This document shows, in pieces, positions 49,447-56,971 of a DNA stretch of 64,000 bases (within the stretch, counting starts at the first letter, position 1; every line of letters starts with the position of its first letter). Source of the DNA: a virus; the IMG/VR virus record IMGVR_UViG_3300028131_000823, positions 62,001-126,000 of that record, one strand, 5' to 3'. Made by a program: the position numbers and the translations under genes. The notes beneath the pieces were generated by a model that saw only the letters and a program-made list of their open reading frames with translations, made no database searches and had not been told where the DNA came from.

Positions 49447-49899
49447 ATGGAAATAATAGAAAATTTAAAACATGTAAGTAGCAACACTGTATTTGCTGGT
49501 ACTGTTACTCAAAAAGACAATAAAGGTAAACAATTAAAATTTACGGTTTCAAATCATTTAGAAGAAGGAGTTGAATACAAATTCAGATATACTTGTAAAT
49601 GTAGAGCTGGATTTTTAAATATCAATAACCAAACAGCTACGCCTGAACAATTTATCTCATCAACTTATGCTTTTTTAGATAATGTACAAGTTTTGAAAAA
49701 ATTCGATGACGGTACTGAACATTGGTTTAATGTATTAACTACTAAAGGTGGTAAATTTCACTCAATTGATAAAGCATTCTTAAACCACTTAAAAGTAACT
49801 CACATGCACAATGCTTGGAAAAAAATGGTTGACTATGATCTTTGGAAAAATATGAACACAAAAACCCATGCCAGTTACGCATATAAAATAAACAAATAA
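49447..49899 (+). CDS. hypothetical protein, 150 aa
   Basis: Beta-rich first half (NTVFAGTVTQKDNKGKQLKF, YKFRYTCKCRAGFL) and a helical second half with many aromatic and His residues (FLNHLKVTHMHNAWKKMVDY). Expressed from early repeat 3. No family recognised. Confidence 0.65.
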   Translation: MEIIENLKHVSSNTVFAGTVTQKDNKGKQLKFTVSNHLEEGVEYKFRYTCKCRAGFLNINNQTATPEQFISSTYAFLDNVQVLKKFDDGTEHWFNVLTTKGGKFHSIDKAFLNHLKVTHMHNAWKKMVDYDLWKNMNTKTHASYAYKINK

Positions 49900-49900
49900 T

Positions 49901-50056
49901 ATGTCGGATTTAATTGCAATAATCGGAGTAATCGCAGCAACTTATTTAATGGGTTGGCTACGAGGCTCTGAAACAGAAAGAACAAGAATTAGAAGAATGT
50001 TAAACTATACCATGGATGAATGGGAAGAACTGTTTAAAAAACACAAAGATGAGTAA
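49901..50056 (+). CDS. 51-aa membrane-anchored small protein
   Basis: N-terminal hydrophobic helix LIAIIGVIAATYLMGWL then a charged cytoplasmic-type tail (GSETERTRIRRMLNYTMDEWEELFKKH). Overlaps the next small frame by 8 nt. Probably part of the early unit from copy 3. Confidence 0.5.
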   Translation: MSDLIAIIGVIAATYLMGWLRGSETERTRIRRMLNYTMDEWEELFKKHKDE

Positions 50057-50174
50057 TGTAATAAATAATAATCTTTTGGAAAAGTTTTTTCAAAAGTATC
50101 TAGACTTAGGTTATACTGATAAAGAAGCAGAATTAAAAGCAAATAACGACTTTTGGGAAACTTTAAACGTTTAA
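50049..50174 (+). CDS. hypothetical protein, 41 aa
   Basis: MSNVINNNLLEKFFQKYLDL, then GYTDKEAELKANNDFWETLNV. The helical pattern and position (overlap upstream, early repeat 4 directly at its stop) support a real gene. No family. Confidence 0.4.
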   Translation: MSNVINNNLLEKFFQKYLDLGYTDKEAELKANNDFWETLNV

Positions 50175-50262
50175 TTGTTCATAACTTTTTGAAAAAAGTT
50201 GCCTCTAGATTTTTTTATGTCAAAGATTATAGTTATATTAGTATTATAATTAAAACTTAAAC
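50175..50262 (+). promoter_or_regulatory. early-type promoter repeat, copy 4
   Basis: AACTTTTTGAAAAAAGTT forms a complete inverted repeat; the core is at 50220-50249 and ends 16 nt before ATG 50266. TTTTTATG replaces the usual CACGGG segment, so that part is not essential to the class. Confidence 0.75.
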
Positions 50263-50265
50263 AAA

Positions 50266-50451
50266 ATGAATAATATAGAAAAATTAGAGAAAAGCCTAAG
50301 TTTCCATACAGAAATGGGAAACATTGGTATGGTTAATACTCTTAAGCCACTGCTTATAAAAAAAATAAAAGATCTTCTTTTATTTAACATGGACATGGGA
50401 AATAAAGGTATGACTAGTATTCTTACTAACAAACTTAATAAACTTAAATAA
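50266..50451 (+). CDS. small internally duplicated protein, 61 aa
   Basis: Two similar halves: FHTEMGNIGMVNTLKPLL (13-30) and FNMDMGNKGMTSILTNKL (40-57), each a helix-GN.GM-helix unit. The duplication is visible at the DNA level too. No family recognised; small internally paired helical proteins like this often dimerise. Confidence 0.6.
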   Translation: MNNIEKLEKSLSFHTEMGNIGMVNTLKPLLIKKIKDLLLFNMDMGNKGMTSILTNKLNKLK

Positions 50452-50452
50452 T

Positions 50453-50608
50453 ATGAATTGGAATAAAATAATAGATCAATTAGATGACAAGATGGATTAT
50501 ATGGGAGAATCAAAAATGATGCACAATAGATATTGGGTGCACAGAGCTGCCATGACAATGAAAAAATTAATTAATCACAAATTAACACTTGAAAAAAATG
50601 GAAAATAA
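50453..50608 (+). CDS. hypothetical protein, 51 aa
   Basis: MNWNKIIDQLDDKMDYMGES, then a His/Met-rich helix. One base separates it from the previous stop, and it overlaps the next gene by 11 nt. Consistent with a tightly packed early unit. No family. Confidence 0.45.
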   Translation: MNWNKIIDQLDDKMDYMGESKMMHNRYWVHRAAMTMKKLINHKLTLEKNGK

Positions 50609-50972
50609 AATTAAAGCAGAATGGTATGAAGATATATTAGAAGCATTAGGTGCTGAAAATATAACAAGTAAAACTCAAAAGAAAAATGGTACTTCAATGT
50701 GGAGATTAAGAACCGGAGAAACTGTTGCAGAATATTCTAGTGGATATGTTAGAAAAATAATATATGCTAATCATTATAATGGCAAAAGGTTTCAATATAC
50801 TTGTTGGCAACTAAACCCAACTGAAACTTATGAAAAATCTTATACAAGTCCATTTAATGGAGAGACTTATAATCATACAGGTAAAGATAGAATTATGCTT
50901 TGCACAAGAGAAGAAAGAATGGAAAAACTTGTAAATTATGCAACTAAAAAAATGTTAAAAAAAGTTGCCTAA
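50598..50972 (+). CDS. hypothetical protein, 124 aa
   Basis: Starts MENKIKAEWYEDILEALG from ATG 50598; an upstream in-frame TTG at 50589 is unnecessary. Beta-rich centre (SMWRLRTGETVAEYSSG, RKIIYANHYNGKRFQYTCW) and a helical tail. The last codons (MLKKVA) are encoded by the upstream half of early repeat 5, so the gene end has merged with a promoter. No family. Confidence 0.6.
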   Translation: MENKIKAEWYEDILEALGAENITSKTQKKNGTSMWRLRTGETVAEYSSGYVRKIIYANHYNGKRFQYTCWQLNPTETYEKSYTSPFNGETYNHTGKDRIMLCTREERMEKLVNYATKKMLKKVA

Positions 50973-51029
50973 AAATTTTCACGGGTCAAAGATTATAGTT
51001 ATATTAGTATTATAAATTTAAAACGTAAA
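50951..51029 (+). promoter_or_regulatory. early-type promoter repeat, copy 5
   Basis: AAAAAAAGTTGCCT, TTTTCACGGG, then the core at 50986-51015, 17 nt before ATG 51033. Its first part is coding sequence of the previous gene. Confidence 0.72.
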
Positions 51030-51032
51030 AAA

Positions 51033-51500
51033 ATGACAGATCAAAAATGGGTAATATTCGACTTAGATGGAACTTTAGCGAATATAGATACAAGAAGAAA
51101 GCTTGCAACTAAGCCAAATGGTAAAATAGATTGGGATATATTTTTCGATCCTGCAAATATAAAGTTAGATCAGCCAAATCATGCTGTGATAAAAATGGCT
51201 CAAATTCTTGCAGAGTCTGGTCACATGATCGCTATCTTTAGTGGTAGAAGTAAAGGTACTCAATTGACTACTAAGAGTTGGTTGGTTAAACACAAAGTAC
51301 CTTTTCATGTAATTAAGATGAGACCAACTGGCAAAGATTGGATGTTTAAGCCAGACGATCAACTTAAACAAAACTGGTTAGATGATTTATTTCCAGATAA
51401 AAGCAACATTGTTTGTGTCTTTGATGACAGAGATAAAGTTGTAAAAATGTGGAGAAATAACGACCTAACATGTATGCAAGTTGCTCCAGGCGACTTTTAA
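51033..51500 (+). CDS. HAD-type polynucleotide 3'-phosphatase-like protein, 155 aa
   Basis: HAD motif I FDLDGTLA (D10, D12), motif II IFSGRSKGTQLTTKSWL, and C-terminal VFDDRDKVVKMWRNNDLTCMQVAPGDF, which closely follows the phosphatase domain of T4 polynucleotide kinase ([26 protein letters not shown]). The kinase domain is missing. It would remove 3' phosphates from nucleic acid ends, for tRNA repair or DNA repair with the ligase encoded downstream. Early promoter. Confidence 0.8.
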   Translation: MTDQKWVIFDLDGTLANIDTRRKLATKPNGKIDWDIFFDPANIKLDQPNHAVIKMAQILAESGHMIAIFSGRSKGTQLTTKSWLVKHKVPFHVIKMRPTGKDWMFKPDDQLKQNWLDDLFPDKSNIVCVFDDRDKVVKMWRNNDLTCMQVAPGDF

Positions 51501-51501
51501 T

Positions 51502-51527
51502 AAACAATATTAATTTTATTCATATAA
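51502..51527 (+). promoter_or_regulatory. middle-type promoter AAACAA-N14-ATATAA
   Basis: AAACAA 51502-51507 and ATATAA 51522-51527, 14 nt apart, 9 nt before ATG 51537. Confidence 0.68.
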
Positions 51528-51536
51528 TATAAAGAA

Positions 51537-51761
51537 ATGATAGAAATTTTAGGATATACAGCAACTGCTTTAATTATATTTTCATTTACGATAGAAAATA
51601 TAAAAAGATTAAGAACCGTTAATACAATAGGATGTTTTTTATTTACAATATATGGGCTTTATATTTTAAGCATTCCAATTATAATTACCAACATGGTGAT
51701 TATGGCAATAAACTTACATCAACTTTTAAAAATTATAAAAGAAGAAAGTGGACTTGAATAG
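51537..51761 (+). CDS. small membrane protein with three helices, 74 aa
   Basis: Three hydrophobic stretches: ILGYTATALIIFSFTI, RTVNTIGCFLFTIYGLYIL and IPIIITNMVIMAINLHQLL. This resembles YgjV/SemiSWEET-like small membrane proteins (a three-helix unit with conserved N and G). Host inner membrane is the likely site; substrate unknown. Confidence 0.55.
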   Translation: MIEILGYTATALIIFSFTIENIKRLRTVNTIGCFLFTIYGLYILSIPIIITNMVIMAINLHQLLKIIKEESGLE

Positions 51762-51771
51762 TTATTATGCA

Positions 51772-51894
51772 ATGACAGCTTCTAAAAGAAATGGCACACC
51801 CATTGAGTATGAAATGGAAGCAATGGGATATGTAAAAGATTATTATATAGGCTCAGGTGCATGGCACTGGAAAAAAAGTGAAAAAAAGTGTTAA
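51772..51894 (+). CDS. hypothetical protein, 40 aa
   Basis: MTASKRNGTPIEYEMEAMGY, then VKDYYIGSGAWHWKKSEKKC. The C-terminal KKSEKKC is encoded by the first part of early repeat 6. Short but with a coherent composition and tight placement. Confidence 0.4.
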   Translation: MTASKRNGTPIEYEMEAMGYVKDYYIGSGAWHWKKSEKKC

Positions 51895-51950
51895 AAAGTT
51901 TTCACGGGTCAAAGATTATAGTTATATTAGTATTATAATTAAAACAAAGA
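51870..51950 (+). promoter_or_regulatory. early-type promoter repeat, copy 6
   Basis: AAAAAAAGTG, TTTTCACGGG, then the core at 51909-51938, 18 nt before the ligase ATG. The upstream half overlaps the previous coding region. Confidence 0.72.
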
Positions 51951-51956
51951 TAAAAT

Positions 51957-53249
51957 ATGTTAGAAAAAATAAAAGCTTTTGTAGAGCAAAGTAACTCATC
52001 AAACTCAAACTTAGACAAGTTAAAAGTATTAGAACAGTTTAAGGATGATCTAGAGGTCACTAGAATGCTCAAGTATGTATACTCACCATTTAAACAATAT
52101 TATGTTACTTCAAAAAATCTAAAGAAGAGAAGTGACCTAATGAACTCTCACACTGACAATAATTTGTTTAATTTATTAGATAGATTAAACAATAGAGAAA
52201 TTACAGGCCATACTGCAATTGCAGAAGTTAATGGTTTTATTAATAACAATGAAGAATACGCAGATCTTATTTATAATATTATTGATAGGAATCTTAAAAC
52301 AAGATCTACGACTTCGATGATTAATAAAATTATTCCAGGCTGTGTTCCAACATTTGATGTAGCATTGGCATCTGCGTATGATGATAAAACTAAAAAGAAA
52401 GTAAATTTCATAGAAGACGATTGGTACCTTAGCAGGAAACTTGATGGTGTTAGATGTCTTGCAATCTTTAATGAATGGGGAGAAGTAAGTCTCTACTCAA
52501 GAAGTGGTAAATCATTTCTTACATTAGAGAATGTTAGACAAGAACTTGAAAGTTTAGAACTTACAAACATGGTAATGGATGGTGAAATATGCATGGTAGA
52601 CGAAGATGGAAATGAGGACTTTCAATCAATTATTAAAGAGATTAAAAGAAAGAACCACATAATTGAAAAGCCATTATTTCAAGCATTTGATTTAATTACA
52701 GCAGAGGATTTTGCAAATAAAGTTTCAAAAGAGCCCTTATATCTTAGACTACAGACGCTTGAGATGATTCTAGGCAATCCAAACCTAGAGTATATTAAAT
52801 ATTTACAACAGTATTTAACTACTGGTGAGGACATGGTAAAGGAACAAATGGCAATCGCAGCTAAAGAAGGTTGGGAAGGTTTGATGCTAAGAAAAGACGA
52901 TGTTTATAAAGGTAAGAGAAGCCAAGACATTTTAAAGGTTAAAAAAATGTTTGATGCTGAATATGTCGTAGTAGGTCTTGAAAATGCAATTAACAGAGTA
53001 ATTGTAGATGGTAAAGAAGTAGATGAGATGATGCTTAAAAATGTAGTTATAGAACATAAAGGCAATAGAGTACAAGTTGGCAGTGGCTTTAGTCTTGAAC
53101 AAAAAAGAAACTTTTTTGAAAATCCTAATAAAATATTAAACAAAACCATAACTGTGCAATACTTCGAAGAAACTACAAATCAAGAAGGAGAACATTCACT
53201 AAGGTTCCCAGTAATTAAAGCAGTCTACGAAGAAGCCAGGGATTTTTAA
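51957..53249 (+). CDS. 30: ATP-dependent DNA ligase, gp30-like
   Basis: 430 aa (T4 487). Nucleotidyltransferase motif I KLDGVR with the adenylated Lys161, motif III-type NMVMDGEICMVD, motif IV EGLMLRKDD and motif V DILKVKKM, followed by an OB-fold. An N-terminal helical domain (1-120) precedes the catalytic core. Joins Okazaki fragments and repairs nicks. Under an early-type repeat. Confidence 0.93.
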   Translation: MLEKIKAFVEQSNSSNSNLDKLKVLEQFKDDLEVTRMLKYVYSPFKQYYVTSKNLKKRSDLMNSHTDNNLFNLLDRLNNREITGHTAIAEVNGFINNNEEYADLIYNIIDRNLKTRSTTSMINKIIPGCVPTFDVALASAYDDKTKKKVNFIEDDWYLSRKLDGVRCLAIFNEWGEVSLYSRSGKSFLTLENVRQELESLELTNMVMDGEICMVDEDGNEDFQSIIKEIKRKNHIIEKPLFQAFDLITAEDFANKVSKEPLYLRLQTLEMILGNPNLEYIKYLQQYLTTGEDMVKEQMAIAAKEGWEGLMLRKDDVYKGKRSQDILKVKKMFDAEYVVVGLENAINRVIVDGKEVDEMMLKNVVIEHKGNRVQVGSGFSLEQKRNFFENPNKILNKTITVQYFEETTNQEGEHSLRFPVIKAVYEEARDF

Positions 53250-53259
53250 AGAAAACAAA

Positions 53260-53523
53260 ATGAAAAAAGCGCTAAAACTAGTACAATTTTTTATAATTTT
53301 AATTCTTTTATCTTGTATTATAATTTTAAGAAAAAATATAAAAAATTCAGAAAATAAACATAAGCAAAAGGAAGCTTTATTAGTAGATCAATATTTAGAC
53401 TTACAGATAGACAACAGTAAATTATTAGACCATATTAATTTATTAGACGATGAAATAAAAATATTAGGATCATGTTGTGCAAATGAGGGTTTAACTGCTA
53501 AAGACGCAGAATATGGCGATTAG
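53260..53523 (+). CDS. membrane-anchored coiled-coil protein, spanin-like candidate, 87 aa
   Basis: N-terminal hydrophobic helix LVQFFIILILLSCIIIL (about 8-24) then a periplasmic-type coiled coil (KHKQKEALLVDQYLDLQIDNSKLLDHINLL) and a Cys pair (GSCC). This is the shape of an i-spanin (Rz). It overlaps a small basic gene and is two genes before a lytic transglycosylase, supporting a lysis role. No sequence family confirmed. Confidence 0.5.
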   Translation: MKKALKLVQFFIILILLSCIIILRKNIKNSENKHKQKEALLVDQYLDLQIDNSKLLDHINLLDDEIKILGSCCANEGLTAKDAEYGD

Positions 53524-53683
53524 ACTTCGAAGCAGAAGAATGAGACACAGGCTTTATGTAGAAGCAAGAATCCATGAATTGCACCAGAAAATAGTTAAAC
53601 AAGTAATAGAAAAAGGAACAGTAAACCACAAGGCAAGAGAATTATTATTAAAATACCATAGTAAATTAAATAAAAAATTATGA
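53513..53683 (+). CDS. small basic helical protein, 56 aa
   Basis: MAIRLRSRRMRHRLYVEARI onward; very Arg/Lys/His-rich helix. Overlaps the previous gene by 11 nt and the next by 4 nt (ATGA). No lipobox is visible, so it does not look like an o-spanin. Role unknown. Confidence 0.5.
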   Translation: MAIRLRSRRMRHRLYVEARIHELHQKIVKQVIEKGTVNHKARELLLKYHSKLNKKL

Positions 53684-54198
53684 TTTTTGAAACAATTTCA
53701 GTACCTAAATTTTCAACACTATTAGTACCATTAGCATTTATAGCAGGTTCAATGAAAGAAGAACCTAAAGAAGAATTTTGCATAGATGATAGTAATTTAG
53801 TAATAGAAAAAAAGATAGTAGAAAAACAATTAATTGTCGATTCTACTCTAATACATGCATTAATAAACGTAGAAAGCAGAGGAAATGCAAAATGCATAGG
53901 AGATACGCATCTTGCAGAGCCATCAATTGGCGTCTTACAAATACGTCCAATTATGGTTAGAGAAGTTAATAGAATCCTAAAAATTCAAGGTTCTAAGAAG
54001 CGTTATAAAAGAAAAGACAGATATAGTAGAACAAAATCTATTGAAATGTTTGTTATTTGGAGAGACTTTCATCACAGAGGAGCAAGTGATGAAACAATTG
54101 CAAAATGTTGGAATGGCGGCCCAAAAGGCAGAAAGCTAATTAAGACTCAGCATTATTGGAATAAAGTACAAAAAGAACTTAAAGAAATAAGAGGATGA
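53680..54198 (+). CDS. lytic transglycosylase-like protein, 172 aa
   Basis: An N-terminal hydrophobic segment (TLLVPLAFIAGS, about 13-24) may export or anchor the protein. The catalytic region has IHALINVESRGN (E65), SIGVLQIRP (about 82-90) and a later KCWNGGPKG, matching SLT/goose-type lysozyme folds (ES.G, Gl.Qi.p, aYN.G). It would cut peptidoglycan for lysis or entry. It overlaps the genes on both sides. Confidence 0.7.
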   Translation: MIFETISVPKFSTLLVPLAFIAGSMKEEPKEEFCIDDSNLVIEKKIVEKQLIVDSTLIHALINVESRGNAKCIGDTHLAEPSIGVLQIRPIMVREVNRILKIQGSKKRYKRKDRYSRTKSIEMFVIWRDFHHRGASDETIAKCWNGGPKGRKLIKTQHYWNKVQKELKEIRG

Positions 54199-54428
54199 AA
54201 AATTTAGAAAATAGACTTAGGCTTTTTATAAATTGGCTTGAAGACGCAGAGTTCTATAGAGATCACTATAGAGATGGACAACTTGAGACAATGATTAAGA
54301 ATGCACAAGAAGAAACTTGTAGAAAAGTGGCAGATTATTTAAGAGAAGTTTTAGATATGTCAGATGCTGCAGTTAATGAGTGTTTAGATAAGCCAGAAAT
54401 TTTAGACGTAGACGAACAAGAAAAATGA
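54195..54428 (+). CDS. hypothetical protein, 77 aa
   Basis: Acidic helical protein (MKNLENRLRLFINWLEDAEF, then a KVADYLREVLDMSDAAVNECL segment). Overlaps neighbours by 4 nt on both sides. No family recognised. Confidence 0.6.
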   Translation: MKNLENRLRLFINWLEDAEFYRDHYRDGQLETMIKNAQEETCRKVADYLREVLDMSDAAVNECLDKPEILDVDEQEK

Positions 54429-54607
54429 ATATAGATCAATCATATGATAATGCTTATAGATTATACATGGGTGAAATAGACTATGATGATTTAGGCGAAG
54501 AGTTTTGGTTACCGGTTGACCATACAGATAGAGATGTAATATTAAAACATTATGAAAATGAAGAAGAATATGAACGTTGCCAAAAAATAGTAAATGCAGT
54601 TAGTTAG
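54425..54607 (+). CDS. hypothetical protein, 60 aa
   Basis: Very acidic and Tyr-rich (YDNAYRLYMGEIDYDDLGEE). ATGA overlap upstream and a 14-nt overlap with the thioesterase gene downstream. The negative charge resembles small phage DNA-mimic proteins, but this is not more than a remark. Confidence 0.5.
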   Translation: MNIDQSYDNAYRLYMGEIDYDDLGEEFWLPVDHTDRDVILKHYENEEEYERCQKIVNAVS

Positions 54608-54977
54608 TACACACCCAATAAAAAAATCAGATTTAGGCTTTCATGGAAACTTGTTTGGAGGGAAACTTCTGGCTTGGTTAGATGCAGCCGCAGCAAGCTA
54701 TGCAGCAGAAATGTGCGATACTCCAAGAATGGTAACAAAATGTATCGATAAATGTGTTTTCACAAAGCCAGCAAAGGAAGGTCAACTACTAAAAATGTAT
54801 GCTAAGATAGATAGTATAGGAACAACTTCTATAGATTTATATTTAGAAGCCAGAAGCCATAATGTTTATAATGGCAAACAAAATATTATTTTACAAACAA
54901 ATATAAAGTTTGTAAGAATTGATGAGATGGGAGATGCAATTCCAATTTCAGAAAGAGTAAAGGATAAATTTAAATAA
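54594..54977 (+). CDS. hot-dog fold acyl-CoA thioesterase-like protein, 127 aa
   Basis: HGNLFGGKLLAWLDAAAASYAAEM (17-40) is the thioesterase signature with N19 and catalytic-type D30 (pattern N..GG.l..w.D). VTKCIDKCVFTKPAKEGQLLKMYAKI and TSIDLYLEARSHN follow as in YciA-type enzymes. These hydrolyse acyl-CoA to free acid and CoA. This is a metabolic gene unusual for a T4-like phage; it could alter membrane lipid turnover late in infection. Placed directly after lysis-type genes. Confidence 0.8.
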   Translation: MQLVSTHPIKKSDLGFHGNLFGGKLLAWLDAAAASYAAEMCDTPRMVTKCIDKCVFTKPAKEGQLLKMYAKIDSIGTTSIDLYLEARSHNVYNGKQNIILQTNIKFVRIDEMGDAIPISERVKDKFK

Positions 54978-54983
54978 AATAAA

Positions 54984-55730
54984 ATGGCACATATACAATG
55001 GGGCGGATATAAATGGCGTCCAAGAGAAAAATGGGGAACATATCACCCTGACAAAACATATTGCTATTATGATAGAAGCGCAATAGAAATAAATGAAAAG
55101 GACGAAATGATCTTAAAGACTCAAATGAATCCAAAAACATTTAAAGGCAAGTCACTTCATTATAATTCAGAATTAACAGAGCTTGAAATTCCAATAGGAG
55201 TAGGTTTAGTATCAAGCGTTGATGGCTTTGGCTATGGATATTTTGAAATAGAAGCTAAGTTACCAACAGGTAAGAATCTATGGCCTGCATTTTGGATGAG
55301 TCCATTTGAAAGTTGGCCACCTGAAATTGATGTCTTTGAGGCTTATTCAAAAAACAAAGAACACTTTTTTCATTTTAATCTTTTTAATCCATTTGGCTTT
55401 TGGAGAGTTGAAACTAATTTTCACTGTGGAAAGCAACCCGATAATTATAATTTAGGAGCAAAGACACATTGGCTAGGTTGGAAAAATCCAGCAAAACACT
55501 TTAATAAATTTGGATGTTTATGGACTGAAGATGTGATTAAAATATTTTATAATGATAGACTAGTTAGAGAGCTTAAAGATCCAAAGTTATTAGATGAATA
55601 TCGTGGTAAATCAATGAATGTAAAAATAAATGCACATGTTGATGCAGGTGTAGATGTAAACAATCACCCTACTTCAGAATATGTTGTAAGAAATTTTAAA
55701 TATAAATCTTTATCAGAGTTAAACAATTAA
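54984..55730 (+). CDS. glycoside hydrolase family 16 protein, 248 aa
   Basis: Beta-jelly-roll glycanase. VDGFGYGYFEIEAKLPTGKNLWPAFWMS leads to the catalytic signature EIDVFE (E114, D116, E119), and KFGCLWTEDVIKIFYNDRLVRE forms the later strands. GH16 enzymes cut beta-1,3/1,4-glucans, agarose, carrageenan or related galactans, which are common in marine Bacteroidetes habitats. No signal peptide is seen, so it may be a virion part or act after lysis. Specificity cannot be assigned. Confidence 0.85.
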   Translation: MAHIQWGGYKWRPREKWGTYHPDKTYCYYDRSAIEINEKDEMILKTQMNPKTFKGKSLHYNSELTELEIPIGVGLVSSVDGFGYGYFEIEAKLPTGKNLWPAFWMSPFESWPPEIDVFEAYSKNKEHFFHFNLFNPFGFWRVETNFHCGKQPDNYNLGAKTHWLGWKNPAKHFNKFGCLWTEDVIKIFYNDRLVRELKDPKLLDEYRGKSMNVKINAHVDAGVDVNNHPTSEYVVRNFKYKSLSELNN

Positions 55731-55746
55731 TTTTTTTAGTATATAA
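55721..55746 (+). promoter_or_regulatory. middle-type promoter AAACAA-N14-ATATAA
   Basis: AAACAA 55721-55726 and ATATAA 55741-55746, 14 nt apart, 5 nt before ATG 55752, implying a near-leaderless mRNA. Confidence 0.68.
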
Positions 55747-55751
55747 TAAAC

Positions 55752-55919
55752 ATGGAAGAAGCTGAATACAACAAGATAGAAATAGAAATTTTAAAGGAAA
55801 TGGAAAGCCTATTAGCGAGTGAAACTAATACTTCCAATTTAAAAGAAATACAAGGACTAAGAGAAAAACTTAGGAAATTAAGATTAGAGAACTTAGATAA
55901 GTCAAACATTCGTAATTAA
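55752..55919 (+). CDS. small coiled-coil protein, 55 aa
   Basis: Helical throughout: YNKIEIEILKEMESLLA, then LKEIQGLREKLRKLRLENL. Directly downstream of a middle-type promoter and 7 nt before the guanylate-kinase gene. No family. Confidence 0.55.
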   Translation: MEEAEYNKIEIEILKEMESLLASETNTSNLKEIQGLREKLRKLRLENLDKSNIRN

Positions 55920-55926
55920 ATAATAC

Positions 55927-56400
55927 ATGAAAATAATATTAGTAGGCAAGGCAGCAGCAGGTAAAGATTATTTTAGAGCAAGGCTGGCAGATAAAGGATT
56001 TAAAGGAGCTGTAAGCCACACAACAAGATCTCCAAGAGAAACAGAAACAGAAGGTGTAGATTATTATTATACAGATGATGAGACCTTTATGAAAATTGTA
56101 GAATCAGGTGATATGCTTGAGTATATGGATTTTAAAGGTTGGAAATATGGAATGACAAGAGAAGAATATGAAAAAAGTGATGTTTTAATTATGTCACCAG
56201 ATGGTCTTAAGTTATTACCAGAAGAAATTAAAAAGGAATGTTTAATAATTTATTTAGACATTAACCCTACCACAAGGTTAACTAGATTAATCTTGAGAGA
56301 TGATAAAGCTTACCATCCAATGTCAAGAGAGATAGAGGATATGAAGCAATTTAACGAATTCGAAGATTATGATCTACGAGTGACCAATCCAGAATTTTAG
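55927..56400 (+). CDS. gmk: guanylate kinase-like nucleotide kinase, 157 aa
   Basis: P-loop GKAAAGKD (7-14) then SHTTRSPRETETEGVDYYY (about 30-48), the GMP-binding signature of guanylate kinases, FKGWKYGMTREEYE and a LID-type TRLTRLILRDD. It is shorter than bacterial Gmk (about 200 aa). Phosphorylates (d)GMP to (d)GDP, recycling host nucleotides together with ribonucleotide reductase. T4 uses gp1 for a similar role; this is a different family member. Confidence 0.82.
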   Translation: MKIILVGKAAAGKDYFRARLADKGFKGAVSHTTRSPRETETEGVDYYYTDDETFMKIVESGDMLEYMDFKGWKYGMTREEYEKSDVLIMSPDGLKLLPEEIKKECLIIYLDINPTTRLTRLILRDDKAYHPMSREIEDMKQFNEFEDYDLRVTNPEF

Positions 56401-56410
56401 GATATATAAA
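56401..56410 (+). promoter_or_regulatory. late-type promoter motif
   Basis: GATATATAAA immediately after the kinase stop codon, 24 nt before ATG 56435. Confidence 0.6.
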
Positions 56411-56434
56411 TAGTAATTTTAAAACAAACAAACA

Positions 56435-56971
56435 ATGACGAATTTAGAAGATTTAAAAACAGAAAGAACAGAACTTGAAGGTAAAGTTACTGAACTTGCA
56501 AAGGCAAATGCGGCTATGATTTTTAACGTAGAAGTTGAAGACGTATCAATGATTAAAACAATACAAGACCACCTAAATAAAGGATATACTTGGGAAACTA
56601 AGAATGCAGCAATTGTTGTAACTTTATTTGATAGGTTAAAGGCAGAAAGAAGTAGAATTAAAAAAGAACTTGAAACAGCAGGTGACGATTATAAAGTAAC
56701 ACTAGAGCTTAAGGCTTATGAGTTAAATGGTCTCTATCAAGCACTCTTAAATGTACAAGGAACTGGCGTTGAAAGCGCAAGAAAATTTGTAAAGATGCTT
56801 ACAATGGTAGGTGAGTCAGTGACTAATGCAATGAATGAACTTACTGAATCTAATAAAGAAATTTCAGAAATGCATGTTAGATTAAGAGATCTTGACACTA
56901 ACATTACTGCAATTGAAAATACGGAAGAAGTTGAACCTACTTTAGAAACTGCAGATGAGACAAAAGGCTAA
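56435..56971 (+). CDS. coiled-coil protein, 178 aa
   Basis: Helical, charged protein: EDLKTERTELEGKVTELAKA at the N-terminus, KAERSRIKKELETAGD in the middle and an acidic C-terminal tail. Preceded by a late-type motif. Overlaps the nuclease-like gene by 17 nt. Possibly structural; no family recognised. Confidence 0.55.
   Translation: MTNLEDLKTERTELEGKVTELAKANAAMIFNVEVEDVSMIKTIQDHLNKGYTWETKNAAIVVTLFDRLKAERSRIKKELETAGDDYKVTLELKAYELNGLYQALLNVQGTGVESARKFVKMLTMVGESVTNAMNELTESNKEISEMHVRLRDLDTNITAIENTEEVEPTLETADETKG

Noticed and set aside
50250-50558. 102-codon minus-strand frame over the small early genes
   Set aside because: It covers an early repeat and two plus-strand genes and is hydrophobic only because it reverses Lys/Asn-rich codons.
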